A stretch of DNA of 64,000 nt from Diphasiastrum complanatum (lineage: Eukaryota > Streptophyta > Lycopodiopsida > Lycopodiales > Lycopodiaceae), in contig CM055108.1 in NCBI GenBank assembly GCA_029204225.1, forward strand, positions 21,089,644-21,153,643, written 5' to 3'. This document shows positions 1 through 11,672 of this stretch, piece after piece. Positions within the stretch are counted from its first letter, which is position 1. Every line of letters begins with the position of its first letter. The translations under genes were made by a program, and so were the position numbers. Below the pieces are notes generated by a model. The model made no database searches. It was given only the letters and a program-made list of their open reading frames with translations, and was not told the origin of the DNA.

Positions 1-1150
1 TGGATCTACCTTTTATTCTCGAAAAGTTTGATGTTTGAAACTTTTGTCAAATACAAAGCTTTCATTGAAAATCAACTCAATGCTAGGATCAAAGTTTTGA
101 GGGGTGATAATGGAGGGAAATACATTTCTTCTAGGATGAAATAGTTTTGTAGCTTGCATGGCATAAGGCATGAGTATATTTGTCCCTAGACTCCACAACA
201 AAATGGAGTGGCTGAGAGGAAGAATAGGACTCTTTGTGAATGTGCCAAGTCTTTGAGACTTGATGCCTCTCGGTGAAGCCATCATTTGTGCTGATTTTTT
301 GTGCAATAGGTTGCCAAGTAGTGCTATTGGAGGCATAACACCTTATGAAACTCTATTTGGTAAGAAATCAAAACTCAAAAATTTGAAGGTTTTTGGGTCT
401 ATTTGCAAGGAGGAAGGATGATGTCTCATCCATTAAGGGAATCTTTGTTTCATCAACTAAGAAGATCATTGTGAGTAGGAATGTCTTGTTTGATGAATTC
501 AATATTTCCAATGTGACCGAGAGTCCTCCTAACAATCTTGGTGTCAAGGATCTTGCTAGGCCCGAGGAGGAGGCAAGCCAAGAAGAGGAAGGGGATGATC
601 ATGCTTCAATCCCAAGGACTAGCTTGTGGCAAAAGGGTGCTTGCAAATCAAAGGGATAGATTTTGAAGAAACTTTTGCTCCTGTTGCTAAGCTTGTCACT
701 ATAAGGATGCTCATCTCACTTGCTACTTCCTTGCAATGGGATTCGCTTCAACTTGATGTCACTAATGCCTTTCTAAATGGATACTTGGAGGAGGAAATCT
801 TCATGATGCAAACCTGAGGGCTTCATCAAAAAGGGAGAAGAAGACAAAGTGTGTTTTCTCAAGAAGAGTCTTTAAGGATTTAAGCAAGCACCTAGATCTT
901 GGAATTCTAGGCTTACTATCTTTCTACTCTCGATAGATTTTGACTTGAGTGCTTATGATCCATCATTGTATGTGAGAATGAAAGATAGTTTGATCATCAT
1001 TCTAGTTTGCTATGTAGATGATATTATCTTTAGTGGCAATGATGTTGTAGGGATCAAAGAAGTCAAAATTGCCTCGTCTAGAGAGTGTAAAATGGCTGAT
1101 TAAGGACTTGTATATGTCTTTCTTGGCATTGAAATCATTAGAGGAGTAGA
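1..1150 (+). pseudogene. Ty1/copia pol remnant (integrase to reverse transcriptase), left end off window
   Basis: Broken polyprotein of a Ty1/copia retrotransposon. Seen directly: an integrase-core segment at about 1-240 containing the PQQNGVAERKNR signature (about 195-235), an acidic linker at 530-610, the RT segment beginning FEETFAPVAKL at about 661-700 and continuing LDVTNAFLNGYLEEEIFM to about 806, and the RT catalytic YVDD at 1011-1022. These pieces lie in different frames with several stops, so no protein can be made. RNase H is missing: coding similarity stops at about 1145, where the LTR-like sequence of another element begins. The order INT-RT is diagnostic for copia rather than gypsy. 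Its 5' part lies before base 1. Confidence 0.88.
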
Positions 1151-1601
1151 GTTATGGACTTGGCTCATTGCATTCGCCACGTCCATTTACATTTACTTTA
1201 CTTTGTGCATAAGCAGGCCTTGGGCCCTTTTTATTCATTAGTGACACTTAGACTATGGTTGGCCTTTGGCCTTATTATTCATTATGAGGCCATTTGTACA
1301 TATGACTGGAGAGTGGGGGCCTTCTTGGAGGGCACACTATTATCCCTCCCAATTGGGCCCTAGCCACCGGAAGCTTCCTTTTAGGGCTTTCTGTTGGCTA
1401 TAAGTAGGGAAACTGTGTCATTTGTTATTCAGCTGATGATATTGATCTCTCTCTTTAGTCTCCTTAATCTCTCTCTTTCCTGCTTTCTAGGGTTAAGTCT
1501 TGCTTATGTGCTGCTTTCATAGCTTAAGTCTTGCTTATGTGATGCTTTCATAGCTTAGCTCTAGATCAGTTGTGGCTCTATTCGTAACTTGGTATCAGAG
1601 C
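1150..1601 (+). mobile_element. LTR-like segment followed by a tRNA-iMet primer binding site
   Basis: The sequence ending near 1588 is followed by TGGTATCAGAGC at 1590-1601, the standard plant retrotransposon PBS complementary to the 3' end of initiator Met tRNA. The preceding ~440 bp has LTR features (a GGCTATAAGTAGGG TATA-like stretch at about 1397, then pyrimidine-rich leader sequence). The outer LTR edge is a guess, placed where copia coding similarity stops, and no second LTR was found in the window. Confidence 0.6.
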
Positions 1602-1631
1602 ACTTTCCTGTGCACTACTTTTTTCAGATTT

Positions 1632-2062
1632 AGTAGAGGCTGTCCAATGCCCTACTAACCCATCACTTTCGTCTATTTTTTCATTAGATTTCCATCGTTT
1701 TTCCAGATTTGGTAGAGGCTAGCCAGCGCCCTACTACCTTGTCACTTTCGTCGATTTTCTCCACCGATTTGCTGCCCATTTCGTGGCTTGATTGGAGGCT
1801 GTCCAGCGCCCTACTTCATCACCATTTTCAGCGGTTTTCTCCATTTTTTTTTCAGGTTATTGCGGATTTTGGTTGCTACTGCCCAGCGCCCTACTACCTT
1901 GCCATCTTCGATGGATTTCTCCACCGATTTGCTATCCATTTTGTTGATTGTTTGGAGGCTGTTCAGCACCCTACTTCATCACCATTTTCAGTGGTTTTTC
2001 CGTCATGTTGCAGGACATTTGTGGATCTTACCAGCTGTTGCCCAACACCCATTTTCAGCATA
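1632..2062 (+). repeat. Tandem repeat of ~80 bp in retroelement leader
   Basis: Five to six imperfect copies of an ~80-bp unit beginning AGGCTGTCCAGCGCCCTACT and continuing through a TTTCTCCACCGATTTGCT-type segment. Copies start near 1635, 1715, 1795, 1875, 1955 and 2030. Two more decayed starts occur near 2278 and 2358. The array sits between the PBS (1590) and the gag start (2465), that is, in the untranslated leader of the retroelement. Continuous readings across it come from the repeat's low stop density and are probably not genes. Confidence 0.75.
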
Positions 2063-2069
2063 AATCTTC

Positions 2070-2071
<2 letters not shown>

Positions 2072-2123
<52 letters not shown>
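2072..2123 (+). repeat. (CT)n microsatellite
   Basis: About 26 uninterrupted CT dinucleotides directly downstream of the leader tandem repeat. Three similar tracts occur elsewhere in the window only twice more (20230 and 45880). Confidence 0.97.
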
Positions 2124-2124
<1 letters not shown>

Positions 2125-2464
2125 AATTCCTATCCAAAAATCACCCGATTTCGTAATCGTTTGCTAGTCCAAATTGCCAAAATCCTGCAGCCTATTCATC
2201 GCTGCCCCAGCCCTGCCGACTTGTCACTTTCACCTATTATTTTATCCGTTTCCAGCCATCTTTCATAGTTTATCAAAAGGCTCTCCAGCACCCATCCTCA
2301 ACCACATTTTACAGAATTTCGACTCCGTTTGATATTCCAATTTGCCATTTCCCTCCTGGCTGTCCAGCGCATTTTTACAGCCTTCATTCTCACTTTTTCC
2401 ATTTGCTGATTGCTACCCTTTCTTAGTTGTGATAATATTGGTTTTAATAGACTAATTTGGGGTG

Positions 2465-3860
2465 ATGACAAGAGTCCGCTCCCTCAAGTTTTCGTCTATT
2501 CCTTCCACTATCATTATGACACATTCACCTACCCTGAGTGAAACTGTTAAGGAAAACTTATCCGATCAGTTTCGCGCATGGATGAAACCCTTTCTGGCCT
2601 CGTTCTTTGCTTCGATATAGTTATGACCGGCTTTCTTACTATGCAGTCACATATTGATTCTTTACAGCCTCATGGTCCTGGAAAAGCTCCTGTCTTTCCT
2701 TCATTTGGGACTCCCCCTCCGTTTGGATTTTCATCTTCTTCTGCTAGTCAGCCTGGTGGTGGACCGTTTATTCCACCTAACCCACCTCCTGGTTTCTTTC
2801 CACATCCCCCAGTTCCTAAGCCACACTTTGCTCGAGACTTTCGTGATAGGGTACAGTTTGCTACCTATTCCAATTCCTCTGACGGGAACTTATTAGAGAA
2901 TTGGTTTGCTAAGCTTGACACATATTTTCAAATCTACCCTAAGCCTGATCCTTAGAAGATCCAGTTGGCTGCTTTACACTTAGATGGACGTGCCGCCATG
3001 TGGTGGCGAGTTTATCGAGCTGATCCTGATCGGGAAGGGCTCCATATATGGCATACCTTTCGCCGTGACCTCCGTCACTCATGCTGGTCAGCATCATTCA
3101 CTCGCTGGTATCAATTCCCAGGGTGACTATCAGTTGGTTACCGGGAAGTTGTTTATGCATAGTCTGCCAAAGGCTCAGGATGCAGCTCTTCTTTCCATTC
3201 AGAGTACATCAGTTGCTGCTTCACTTTCACCATCCGTGGGTCCTCTCCTCAGGTTGCTGCTGCTCCGTATTTACAGGTTGTTGTTGTGTGCCTTGTGCCT
3301 ATATGCCTTGATTCACCGATATTGCATTCAGTGGTCATTCCCGGTTTCATTGATATTCAGGCCGTATAACTTGGTGGTATTTCTACTATTGCTTTTGCGC
3401 ATAGCCCTCCTGGTTCGGTGGTTGGTGCAGTATCTTCTCCATTGGTCTCTATATCTCCATCTGTTGAGTCCGTTATGGCCGATGTTCCTGCTGATTTCTA
3501 TGGGGTTCGATGGTTCCCTCGCTATTGGTGATCAGGTTGTATCTTCTTTCGCTTTACTCCATGGATCTTTGCTTGAGGTTTGTGACCGCCTCATGATATT
3601 TCTATGGTTCCTTACATGATTCATGCGCCTTTGGCCCTTACCGTTACACATTTTCCATTAGAGGATATTTGCCAGATGGTCACTATTACTTATCTAGGGT
3701 ATTTATATGCTGGGATCTTTCTCGATGAGTATACGGGCATCCTTCAGTCTCCTTGTGTTTCTACATATAGGTTTGCTGCAGTCCAAGTCGATGCTATGGA
3801 TATATGGCATTTCTGGTTATTACATATGGAGCGGCCTTATGTAAATTTCCATAAAATCCC
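2465..3860 (+). pseudogene. Ty3/gypsy-type gag remnant
   Basis: A gag gene begins at ATG 2465 (MTRVRSLKF...), reaches a stop at about 2623, and continues in another frame with a proline/glycine-rich stretch (about 2665-2830). A capsid-like segment follows: NWFAKLDTYFQIYP near 2900, then, after a stop at 2953, a stretch with LAALHLDGRAAMWWR at about 2965-3010. The A-M-W-W pattern is the conserved core of the retrotransposon gag domain in Ty3/gypsy elements. After about 3130 the frame is lost and nothing to 3860 was recognised. At least three frame changes make it non-coding. The PBS and LTR at 1150-1601 are probably its own. Confidence 0.65.
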
Positions 3861-4036
3861 TTGGAGATGATGATGTCAAATTCAATGGTGCATTGGGGGT
3901 TTCATTACACTTGGCCTTTATGGAGAATCTTTGTAGCTTTGACCATACAAACATTCATGGAAAAAAGGCATATACTGGCCTTTACTAGGACATTTCGCAA
4001 TTTGATGATTCTCATCCCATCCAAAGCATCCGCATG
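3828..4036 (-). repeat. Direct repeat, copy 1 (copy 2 at 6965-7172)
   Basis: About 205 bp, roughly 85% identical by eye to 6965-7172, from the GCCTTATGTAAATTTCCATA segment to the CAATGATTCTCAT segment. On the minus strand both copies follow gypsy gag-like sequence. In copy 1 the minus-strand upstream side is instead joined directly to copia RNase H at about 4040, which marks a chimeric junction. Confidence 0.8.
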
Positions 4037-4037
4037 A

Positions 4038-6690
4038 AAAATAGGATTCTGTGCAATGGCAATAGCACTTTGACTATCACTCAAGATAAGAGTGGTTGAG
4101 GGCTCGCCAAACTTCATGTCAACAAGTAGTCTTCTCAGCCATAAACACTCTATTGTGGCTGAAAATATCGCTCTATATTCTGCCTCACTAGAAGAAGTAG
4201 CAACAATGGGCTGCTTTTTACTTGACCACGAAATTGTAGAAAAGCAATGTCCACTTGTAGAGCATCTAGTGTCTTGATCTCCACCCCAATCTGAGTCACT
4301 AAAACCAACCAAACATGCATCATCACAAGCAGAAAAAACCAGTCCATAACATCTTGTTCCTTGAAGATATCGAAAGATCCTCTTCAATGCTTTCCAATGT
4401 GATGTCATCGGGGCATGCATGAATTGACTCATGAGTGAGACACTATAAGAAATGTCTGGTCTTGAATTACATAGGTAAATGAGACAGCCAATAGCTTGAT
4501 AATATGAAGTAGTATCGAATGGTTCACCATCACCTTGACTACTTAATTTCAGGCCTGCCTCAATAGGTGTAGCAACCGGCTTGCAATCTTCCATCTTGAA
4601 CCGCTTCAAAATCTGCCCAATGTAGTGTTCTTGAGAGATGAAAATGCCAGCCCCTTCTTGTACAAATTCAAGACCAAGATAAAAATGCAATAGTCCTAAA
4701 TCTGAGGTTTCAAAAACCATACCAAGATCAAGTATTACGGCATCAATCTGCTGCTCATTACTTCCCGTAATAATAATATCATCAACATAAAGCAAAATAA
4801 TGATGATATAATCTGAAGTATGCTTGACATAAAGAGTAGATTCGCTAGGACTATTAGTAAACCCACAATCACAAAAACAGGCATGTATCTTTTAATACCA
4901 CATCCTTGGGGCTTGCTTCAGTCCATAAAGTGTCTTCTTGAGAAGACAAACTTTATCTTCTTGGCCTCTTCAAGATATGAGTTGGGGCCACATCCAATGA
5001 ATTCTTTTCATCAAAATGCACATCATGACTAACAATAATCTTGTTAGTGCTCAAATTGAACAGCCTATAGCCTTTGCTTTCACCACTATAGCCAACAAAA
5101 ATGCGTTTAACTCCTCCATCTTCAAGCTTTGTACGAAGTTTATCTGGAACAAAAGCATAAGTCGTACAACCAAAAATGTGAAAGTGAGAGATTGTAGGCT
5201 TCTTTTCATACCAAACTTCATAAGGAGTTAATACTTTCAATGCTTTAGTAGGACAACGATTGCTTGTGTATGTTGTCGTTATAACTGCTTCAGCCCAAAA
5301 CTTGTGAGGCAGCCCCTTTGCTTTGAGCATGCAACAGGCCATCTCCATAAGTGTGTGATTCTTTCTCTCGGCAACACCATTTTGTTGAGGCGTATAGGGA
5401 GTTGTCATTTGATGTAGAATTCCCTTTTCTAGAAGAAATGCACCAAATGTATTCTTAATGTATTCCCCTCCTCGATCGGTGCGTAGGGTCTTCAAAGAAT
5501 GCCCAAACTGATTTTCCACCATTGCTAGAAAATCTTTGAAACGTTGAAAAACTTCCGATTTAGCCTTCATAGGATAGATCCATGTAAAACGGGAAAAGTC
5601 ATCAATAAAAGTCACAAAATAGATACACTTTCCAATGGATTCGGTCCTCATTGGACCACAAACATCACTATGAACCAAATCAAATTTATCAAGAACCCTT
5701 ATAGTTCCATCAATTGGAAAAGGTTTTCTTTGAAACTTTCCAAGTATGCACCCCTTGCATACATCCCTTCCGGCTGCTCAATAGTAGGAATGTCTTCCAC
5801 CATATTAAATGTCTTCAGCTTCTTCAAACTTGCAAAGTTGAGATGCCCAAACCTTGCGTGCCACAATTCAGCCAACTCCAATGATTGTGATGTAGAAGCA
5901 ACAAGACATGTAGAGGGAATTCGTCGCTCATAGGTATCCATAATGAATAAGCCAGCATGCATTGTTCTCGAAACAATAATTTAGAGTGATCTTTTAGGAT
6001 CCTTGACAAGACACTTATCTTCTTTGAACTCAACAACTAGTCCTTGTTGCTTCAACATAGTTGAAACCGAAAGAAGATTCTTCTTGATTCCCAGAACATA
6101 AAGCACATTCTTGATGTACTTTTCTTCACCATTAGGCAGAATAATGGCTACAATTCCAATTCCATGAATAGAATAAGATGCATCATCCGCACATTGTACC
6201 TTACTTCCATTTTGCACTTTCACTAATTTAGTGAATGCTTCTTTGCGAGAAGTCATATGACGAGTAGCACCACTATCAATCACCCATTCAATGGGCTGAA
6301 AATCAGCAACTTGCAAAACAGAATCTGAATTCCTCATAGATGTAGAAGTACTAGTAGAAGCAATATTAGACACAAAAGCATAGTCTTGCTTGAAGAGATC
6401 ACCACTAGCTTCAAGCTCTTGCTCCAAAGTAGCAAGTGAAGCACTAGTATCAATTCCTTTACTCTCCTCTTTCGCAAGCTTCTTCTTACAATCCTTGATG
6501 AAGTGCCCATACCTTTTGCAATAATGGCACTTCCCTTTCTTCTTTTGAGTGTTGACATTTTGACCTCCAACGGGCTTTTGCTCATCCTTGGAAGGAGGCT
6601 TCCCCTTTCCTTTTGACTTGCCTTTGCCCTTTCCTTTCGTGAAGAAAGCTTGATGTTGTTGAGTGTCTTGGACTCCTTAAGCAATACTTG
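4038..6690 (-). pseudogene. Ty1/copia gag-pol fragment embedded in gypsy sequence
   Basis: Read on the minus strand: a gag zinc knuckle (C-x2-C-x4-H-x4-C near 6490-6530), a protease with intact WVIDSGATRHMT (about 6260-6290), integrase N-terminal region (WHARFGHLNF near 5850), integrase core (HSDVCGP, DDFSR, DRGGEYI, TPQQNGVAERKN) at 5678-4953, then a short RT piece LYGLKQAPR near 4910 followed by a stop. From 4795 the frame is open again through YVDD (4778-4789) and RNase H (WSSKKQPIVATSSSEAEYRA). The normal ending after NPIFHA is replaced by unrelated sequence at about 4040. The N-terminal half of RT (between about 4953 and 4920) is deleted. Gag before the knuckle is also missing, and the joint is near 6690. 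It has no LTR or PBS of its own. Confidence 0.85.
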
Positions 6691-6694
6691 GCAC

Positions 6695-8340
6695 TGGTGG
6701 TGTTGATAATGCCAATCTCTATTGTTGTGAGGGTTGTCCCAACCTTGGTGCTATATCAAGTGCTCCTTGATGGTAAGCATTAAGAGGTTTGAAATTGATT
6801 CCTTCTCTGATGTATAATGCTTGGATTAAATGGGCAATAAGCAGTATCATGAAGGCAATATTGCACATATGGCAACAACTTATGGTCAGTTTTGCTTCAC
6901 TACTGGACACTCATTATCTTTAGAATTACACACAAGACACGTACATTAAGAACGTGCGACCGCAATGGAGCAGCCTTATGTAAATTTCCATAAAATCCCT
7001 TGGAGTTGACGGATATCAAATTCAATAGGCCATTGGGGGTTTTAGTATACTTGGCCTTAATGGAGAATATTTGTAGCTACGATCATACCCAAATTCATGG
7101 CAGAAAGGCGTATACTAGCCTTTATTGAGACATTTCACAATTCAATGATTCTCATCATATCCAAAGAATCGAATAAAGGCTTTCCCCAATGTCTCTATTT
7201 TTGCACAACATAAGTGGCATAGTACTCATTAATGGTTGGATCATAAAATGGATTCTCTAGACCAAACCATTGTGTTGCGTTCATCAGCTGTGGTGATATT
7301 GCTGATTTTGCTATTGTTAGATTCACTTAGACAATCTGTTTTGTTGTGGAGTTGGTTGCAACTTTGGTGCTATATTAGGTGCGCCTTGATGGTAAGCATA
7401 AGGGTTTTGAAATTGATTCCTTCTCTGATGTATAATCCTTGGACTAAATGGGCAATAAGCAATATCATGCAAGGCAATTTTGCACAGATGGCAATATGTT
7501 ATTGTCAGTTTTTGCTTCACTAAGCATTACTTGGCCATGGTGGTGTTGGTAATGTCAATCTCTATTGTTGTGGGGTTGGTCCCAACCGTAGTGCTATATT
7601 AGGTGTTCCTTGATGGTAATCATAAATGGTTTGAAATTGATTCCTTCTTTGATGTATAATCCTTGGACTAACTGGGCAATAAGCAGTATCATGCCAGACA
7701 ATATTGCACAGATGGCAATATCTTATTGTTAGTTTCTGCTTCAGTACTAGACACTCATTAGCTTTAAGATTACACACAAGACACCACACATTCTTCCATT
7801 GTGGGTATTGTTGTTGTGTTGGTTCCGATTGTCGTACTACATGATTCTGCATTGCTTTCATCTTTTAATCAAATTGCCTTGACAATTGTTCCATTTGTTG
7901 CTAATGGTGTTTGTTTAGATTTTCAATTTGCCCCATTGGCAACTAAGTGGATGTATTTGTAGCAATTGATGATGGTGTAGTTAATGAGGTGGAAGTTTGT
8001 GTGGATAAGTATGGGGTAGATTCATCCTCCTCCCTTACAACATCTTCCATTGTGTCTTGCAATGTAAAGTATTGCTATCTTCTTTTAAGGTCACGCTTGA
8101 TGGCTTTAGGCAAACCGACTAGGAACCACATGATGATCACTACATGATCAAGAGCCAACATTGAATCACACTCATATCTAAGGAGTTGATCAGCTCAATG
8201 TAATCCCTGACCTTTTCTCGTTTTCGCATCTTGATTTTTCTAATCAAGAAAAAAAGAACCTTCAAAAAAATTTCATGGCTTGAATCTAGTAATCGAACCC
8301 ACTTTAACCACCTCCTAGTCAATGAATTCTTAAGCAATCT
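6695..8340 (-). pseudogene. Ty3/gypsy gag with triplicated zinc-knuckle segment
   Basis: Minus strand, gag first: KVRDYIELINSLDMS and, in another frame, WFLVGLPKAIKRDLKRRQ followed by an acidic EDVVREEDE stretch (about 8210-7980). These closely match the gag at 52.6-53.0 kb (FLVGLPKNMRRELK...). Next comes a knuckle region: WCLVCN, then CHLCNIVWHDTAYCP (a C-x2-C-x4-H-x4-C finger), at 7861-7562. The same knuckle-plus-YHQGAPNIAP segment is repeated at 7520-7323 (finger intact) and 6910-6719 (finger decayed). After the second copy, NPFYDPTINEYYATYVVQK is readable at about 7235-7180. Frameshifts and stops make the whole region a pseudogene. Confidence 0.75.
6965..7172 (-). repeat. Direct repeat, copy 2 (copy 1 at 3828-4036)
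   Basis: Matches 3828-4036 over ~205 bp. Here the minus-strand upstream neighbour is gypsy gag-like (NPFYDPTINEYYATYVV), showing the repeat's native context. Confidence 0.8.
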
Positions 8341-9015
8341 GATTGAAATAGCTTAAGTTTATCTTATGGAGTGGTTTCTCCATAAATTTCACACACTTCA
8401 TAGATTTGGAGCAATCTGATAGGATCTGAAGACTCGTCAAATCTTGGTATCTTCAATTTGGGTGTTCTTTTGATTGCATGGTGGGATGCACGAGCACATC
8501 TCATCCACTATAAGGATGATTGTAGATGGAAATTTTCGATCAAATGATTTTGAATGGATAGGTTGATAGGAAAGTTTTTGATAATAGCAATGATTATTCT
8601 TTGCTTCCTTACAATTTTAGACCTTTGTGATCACAACTTTGTTTTGACTTTGTGAAAAATCTATTTTTGCAATAGACTTTTTAAAGAAGGTTCCTAGTGG
8701 TGAAAGTTATGTTTGCGAAGGTTCTGAACTTTCAAAAAGTCTTATGGTAAGGAAATTCTTAACAAAAATTCTTCTAGTGCTCAGTAAGTCTTGCAGATTT
8801 GATAGAAAAGTTAGAATGCAGACTTGAGGTCTGGCGAAGGTTGGGTGAAGGTTACTTGTGTGAAGGACTGGGTGTGTGAACATTACTAATTTTGGCAAAG
8901 GTTCTTTTGACTTGGAAAGTATTTAAAATTTGTAATAAACTTCATAGAGGCTTATCTGGTGAGACTAACCTTCACAGAAAAAGAGTGCTAACAAACTGGG
9001 AATAGTATCAATCAA

Positions 9016-9590
9016 TCCCTGACAACGACGCCAAAACTTGTAGTGGCTTTTCTCAGCCTACCTAAAATCCTACTTTCTATATCAAGTAATGGAAATCTAA
9101 ATAGAATGAGAAGGTGGTTTCTTCTTTCTTGTCACACGGTAGTTTTGTTCCCAAGGGAGAGATGCCTAATCTTTAGATGATTTGCAGGCCTTTGTGGATT
9201 CCTAACCACCATCCACATATTAACCCTAATTAACCACACTAACCATCAACAACAAATATGCAAGGGAGGTGGCTTACTTCTGCCTCTCTTTCTTCTCTCT
9301 TGGAAATAGCAACAATAGCCAATCACAAGCAACCATTCAAATATAAAAGAAGCATATAACCCAAAAGCAAGATGAGAGAGAGATAGAGAAATAAGAAGCA
9401 AGGATGTCCAAACTCTAAAGTGGTAGAATCTCCTCCTCCTCTTGATTGAACATAGAAATGAAGTACATTTGGTGCCTTATTTTATAGTTGGGAAATGGCA
9501 TTGACCCCTTCTTCCTATTGGCTAAACTTTTCCTCCCTTAACTCATCTGGCTCTTTCTAGAGAAATAAAGTATCGATTACCCCTCAAACA
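9016..9590 (-). mobile_element. 5' LTR and primer binding site of the minus-strand gypsy element
   Basis: The complement of 9016-9033 reads TGGCGTCGTTGTCAGGGA, a PBS of the type seen at 54150-54163. The LTR would start on this strand near 9590 and end near 9039. It contains a minus-strand TATAAAATAAG box (about 9476-9486) and a CCAAT motif about 30 bp upstream (near 9517). The outer edge at ~9590 is estimated from a terminal CA on the plus strand. It is upstream of, and in the right orientation for, the gag remnant at 8340-6695. No matching 3' LTR was seen. Confidence 0.65.
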
Positions 9591-11672
9591 TGTGCAAATG
9601 AGAACATTGGCATGAAAATTTACAATATTTGGTCATATTTGCAAAACTTTGTGTGCTCCCTATGGGCAGGCGAGAAGGATGAGCAAGGGTGAGTAGATGG
9701 TAGTAGGAGTGTCAAAAGAAAAGATTGCATTGTAAGAGTGGTAAACATGTGAGTATGGAGGAAAATGAGAAGTTATGAGCCTGAACGTTGCCCAAGAGGA
9801 ACATAGAAGGAAATAAATTGCATTGCATAGTGTTGCAAAGGTTATAAATGGATTCCACATCTACAGGGACAAGGATTAGGTTAAAAGGGGTGTGTGGGTG
9901 ACAAGAGGTTATCATATCACATGCAAGCTCGAGTTCCAGCTACATCATCTATATACACATTTTGTGGCTTTTGTTGTATATGATGCATGCATTGGCATTG
10001 TATTTCCTCTTTCCAGCTTCTTCTTCAACATATACATTGTTGCAACGTCTTCAACATTGTATGGATATTGACACCACTTTCTTTCTTTTGCAACATTTGA
10101 GTCCCTATTTTGTGGCATGAACATCTTCAATAGGATAACTACAACATTTTTATGGTTGTACATTTTCACTACACAACACTAAAGGCAAGGTCTTTGTAAG
10201 GAGGAGAGACTTAGACTGTATATTGTAAATAGGTACATTTTATATATAGACCATAGTTGCAGGCCACGTTCTGGAATGAGATCCAGGAATTCTCGTTAGG
10301 GTTTCCCGGATCGCAAAACTTTTTTTTTTTTGGAAAGTTGCCAATATGGGTATCATGTGAAAGGATATCAAAAAAGCAATTGTTATGCAGATCTGTTGCT
10401 TGGTTTCAGATAATTTCAGATGGCTGCAGGCTAAATTCATCAAAAATCTGGACATCAATAAATGGTTTCAGGTATTCCACAAGAAGTATACAATTCCCGC
10501 TAGTCTAAGGAAGGCTCCTTCTAACTCTTTCTATCGTTTTCTAACAGAAAACGGAATCAGTAGATGAAATTTGACCATAAGCACATAAAATTTTAGTTCC
10601 AAAGACACCCCTCCGAGTGAGGGTGCAAATGTGCTTAAACATACTTATACTCTTCTAGAAGTATTTGATGTATGCGGGATTGTTTCATTCCCATACTCCA
10701 CAAAACATAAAGTTTGAATACTATGAGTCACTTAATAATGACTACTAAAACATATTATTTGCATTATAAGTTCCATCGATGGTCAAGAAAATTATCTCAA
10801 GATGAAGCTTACCCTACAAGGAATAATAGCTAATACCCTACAAGGAAGAGCAACAAAGAAGTCAAGAGTAATCCGAAACATAGTCATTAAAACAAATGAA
10901 GGTACTACTTATGTTACTTTGGAGGCCCTTAATGACAACCTTCTAGGAAGCTAGCTAACATGAAACCTTACTTGCATCATGTGCACACAATGTCAAATAA
11001 AGCTCCAAGTTTACTATGTGTTCATGATAGCAAGTGGCAAAGTATGGGGTGAGATATTCAAAATCAATTGTGTCCTAAACTGACGAAATTTATGAATGGA
11101 TTCTTTGGGCTATGCTAGCCATCTCCTCCTTGAGGTGAACTATGGTAGTGTAGGACACTATGGCTACCATTTAGTGGATAGATTAATGATGCTTAGGCAA
11201 TCTCAAGGCTCACAAGTAACAATAATTTTGTAATTTACAGTTGGATGCAAATCTTTATGTACAATATTCTATTGAATTTTGATTAGTCAGTAGGATCTAT
11301 GTAGGTGTGATGGTTAAAGTTTTGCACGGCCATCACGGTGAGAGTGTATTTGTAGCTATAGAGCTTAGCTTTTTCTCCAATCATTTGTATGGGCTTATCT
11401 TTTATTTCAACAGTCCTACCACCTAATTATGAGCTTCCTTAAGTGGTAGCTTTCATACTATATTAGCTAAGCTGAACCTTCCCATATCATTCCATGCTTT
11501 GGACTTGTACTAGAGTTTAAATCGCATTTTGCCCACTTCTAGCTTCAAAACAACCATGTGATGAAATTCTCATAATCTTGTTATTCTAGAATGAGATGCT
11601 TCCAAGAATTTGAACATCATATTTGCAACAATTTAGGCTTATATTCATATGCAAGGTTATGGCACCCATTTA
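9591..11672. other. No gene seen; AT-rich sequence in presumed intron 2
   Basis: Short open stretches occur on both strands but none shows recognisable domains or codon structure. The segment lies downstream of PLC-like exon 2 on the minus strand and is probably intronic. Confidence 0.5.

Noticed and set aside
1709-2268. Overlapping 91-138-codon readings in the leader repeat and CT tract
   Set aside because: They follow the ~80-bp tandem repeat and end in (LS)n from the CT microsatellite, so they are not genes.
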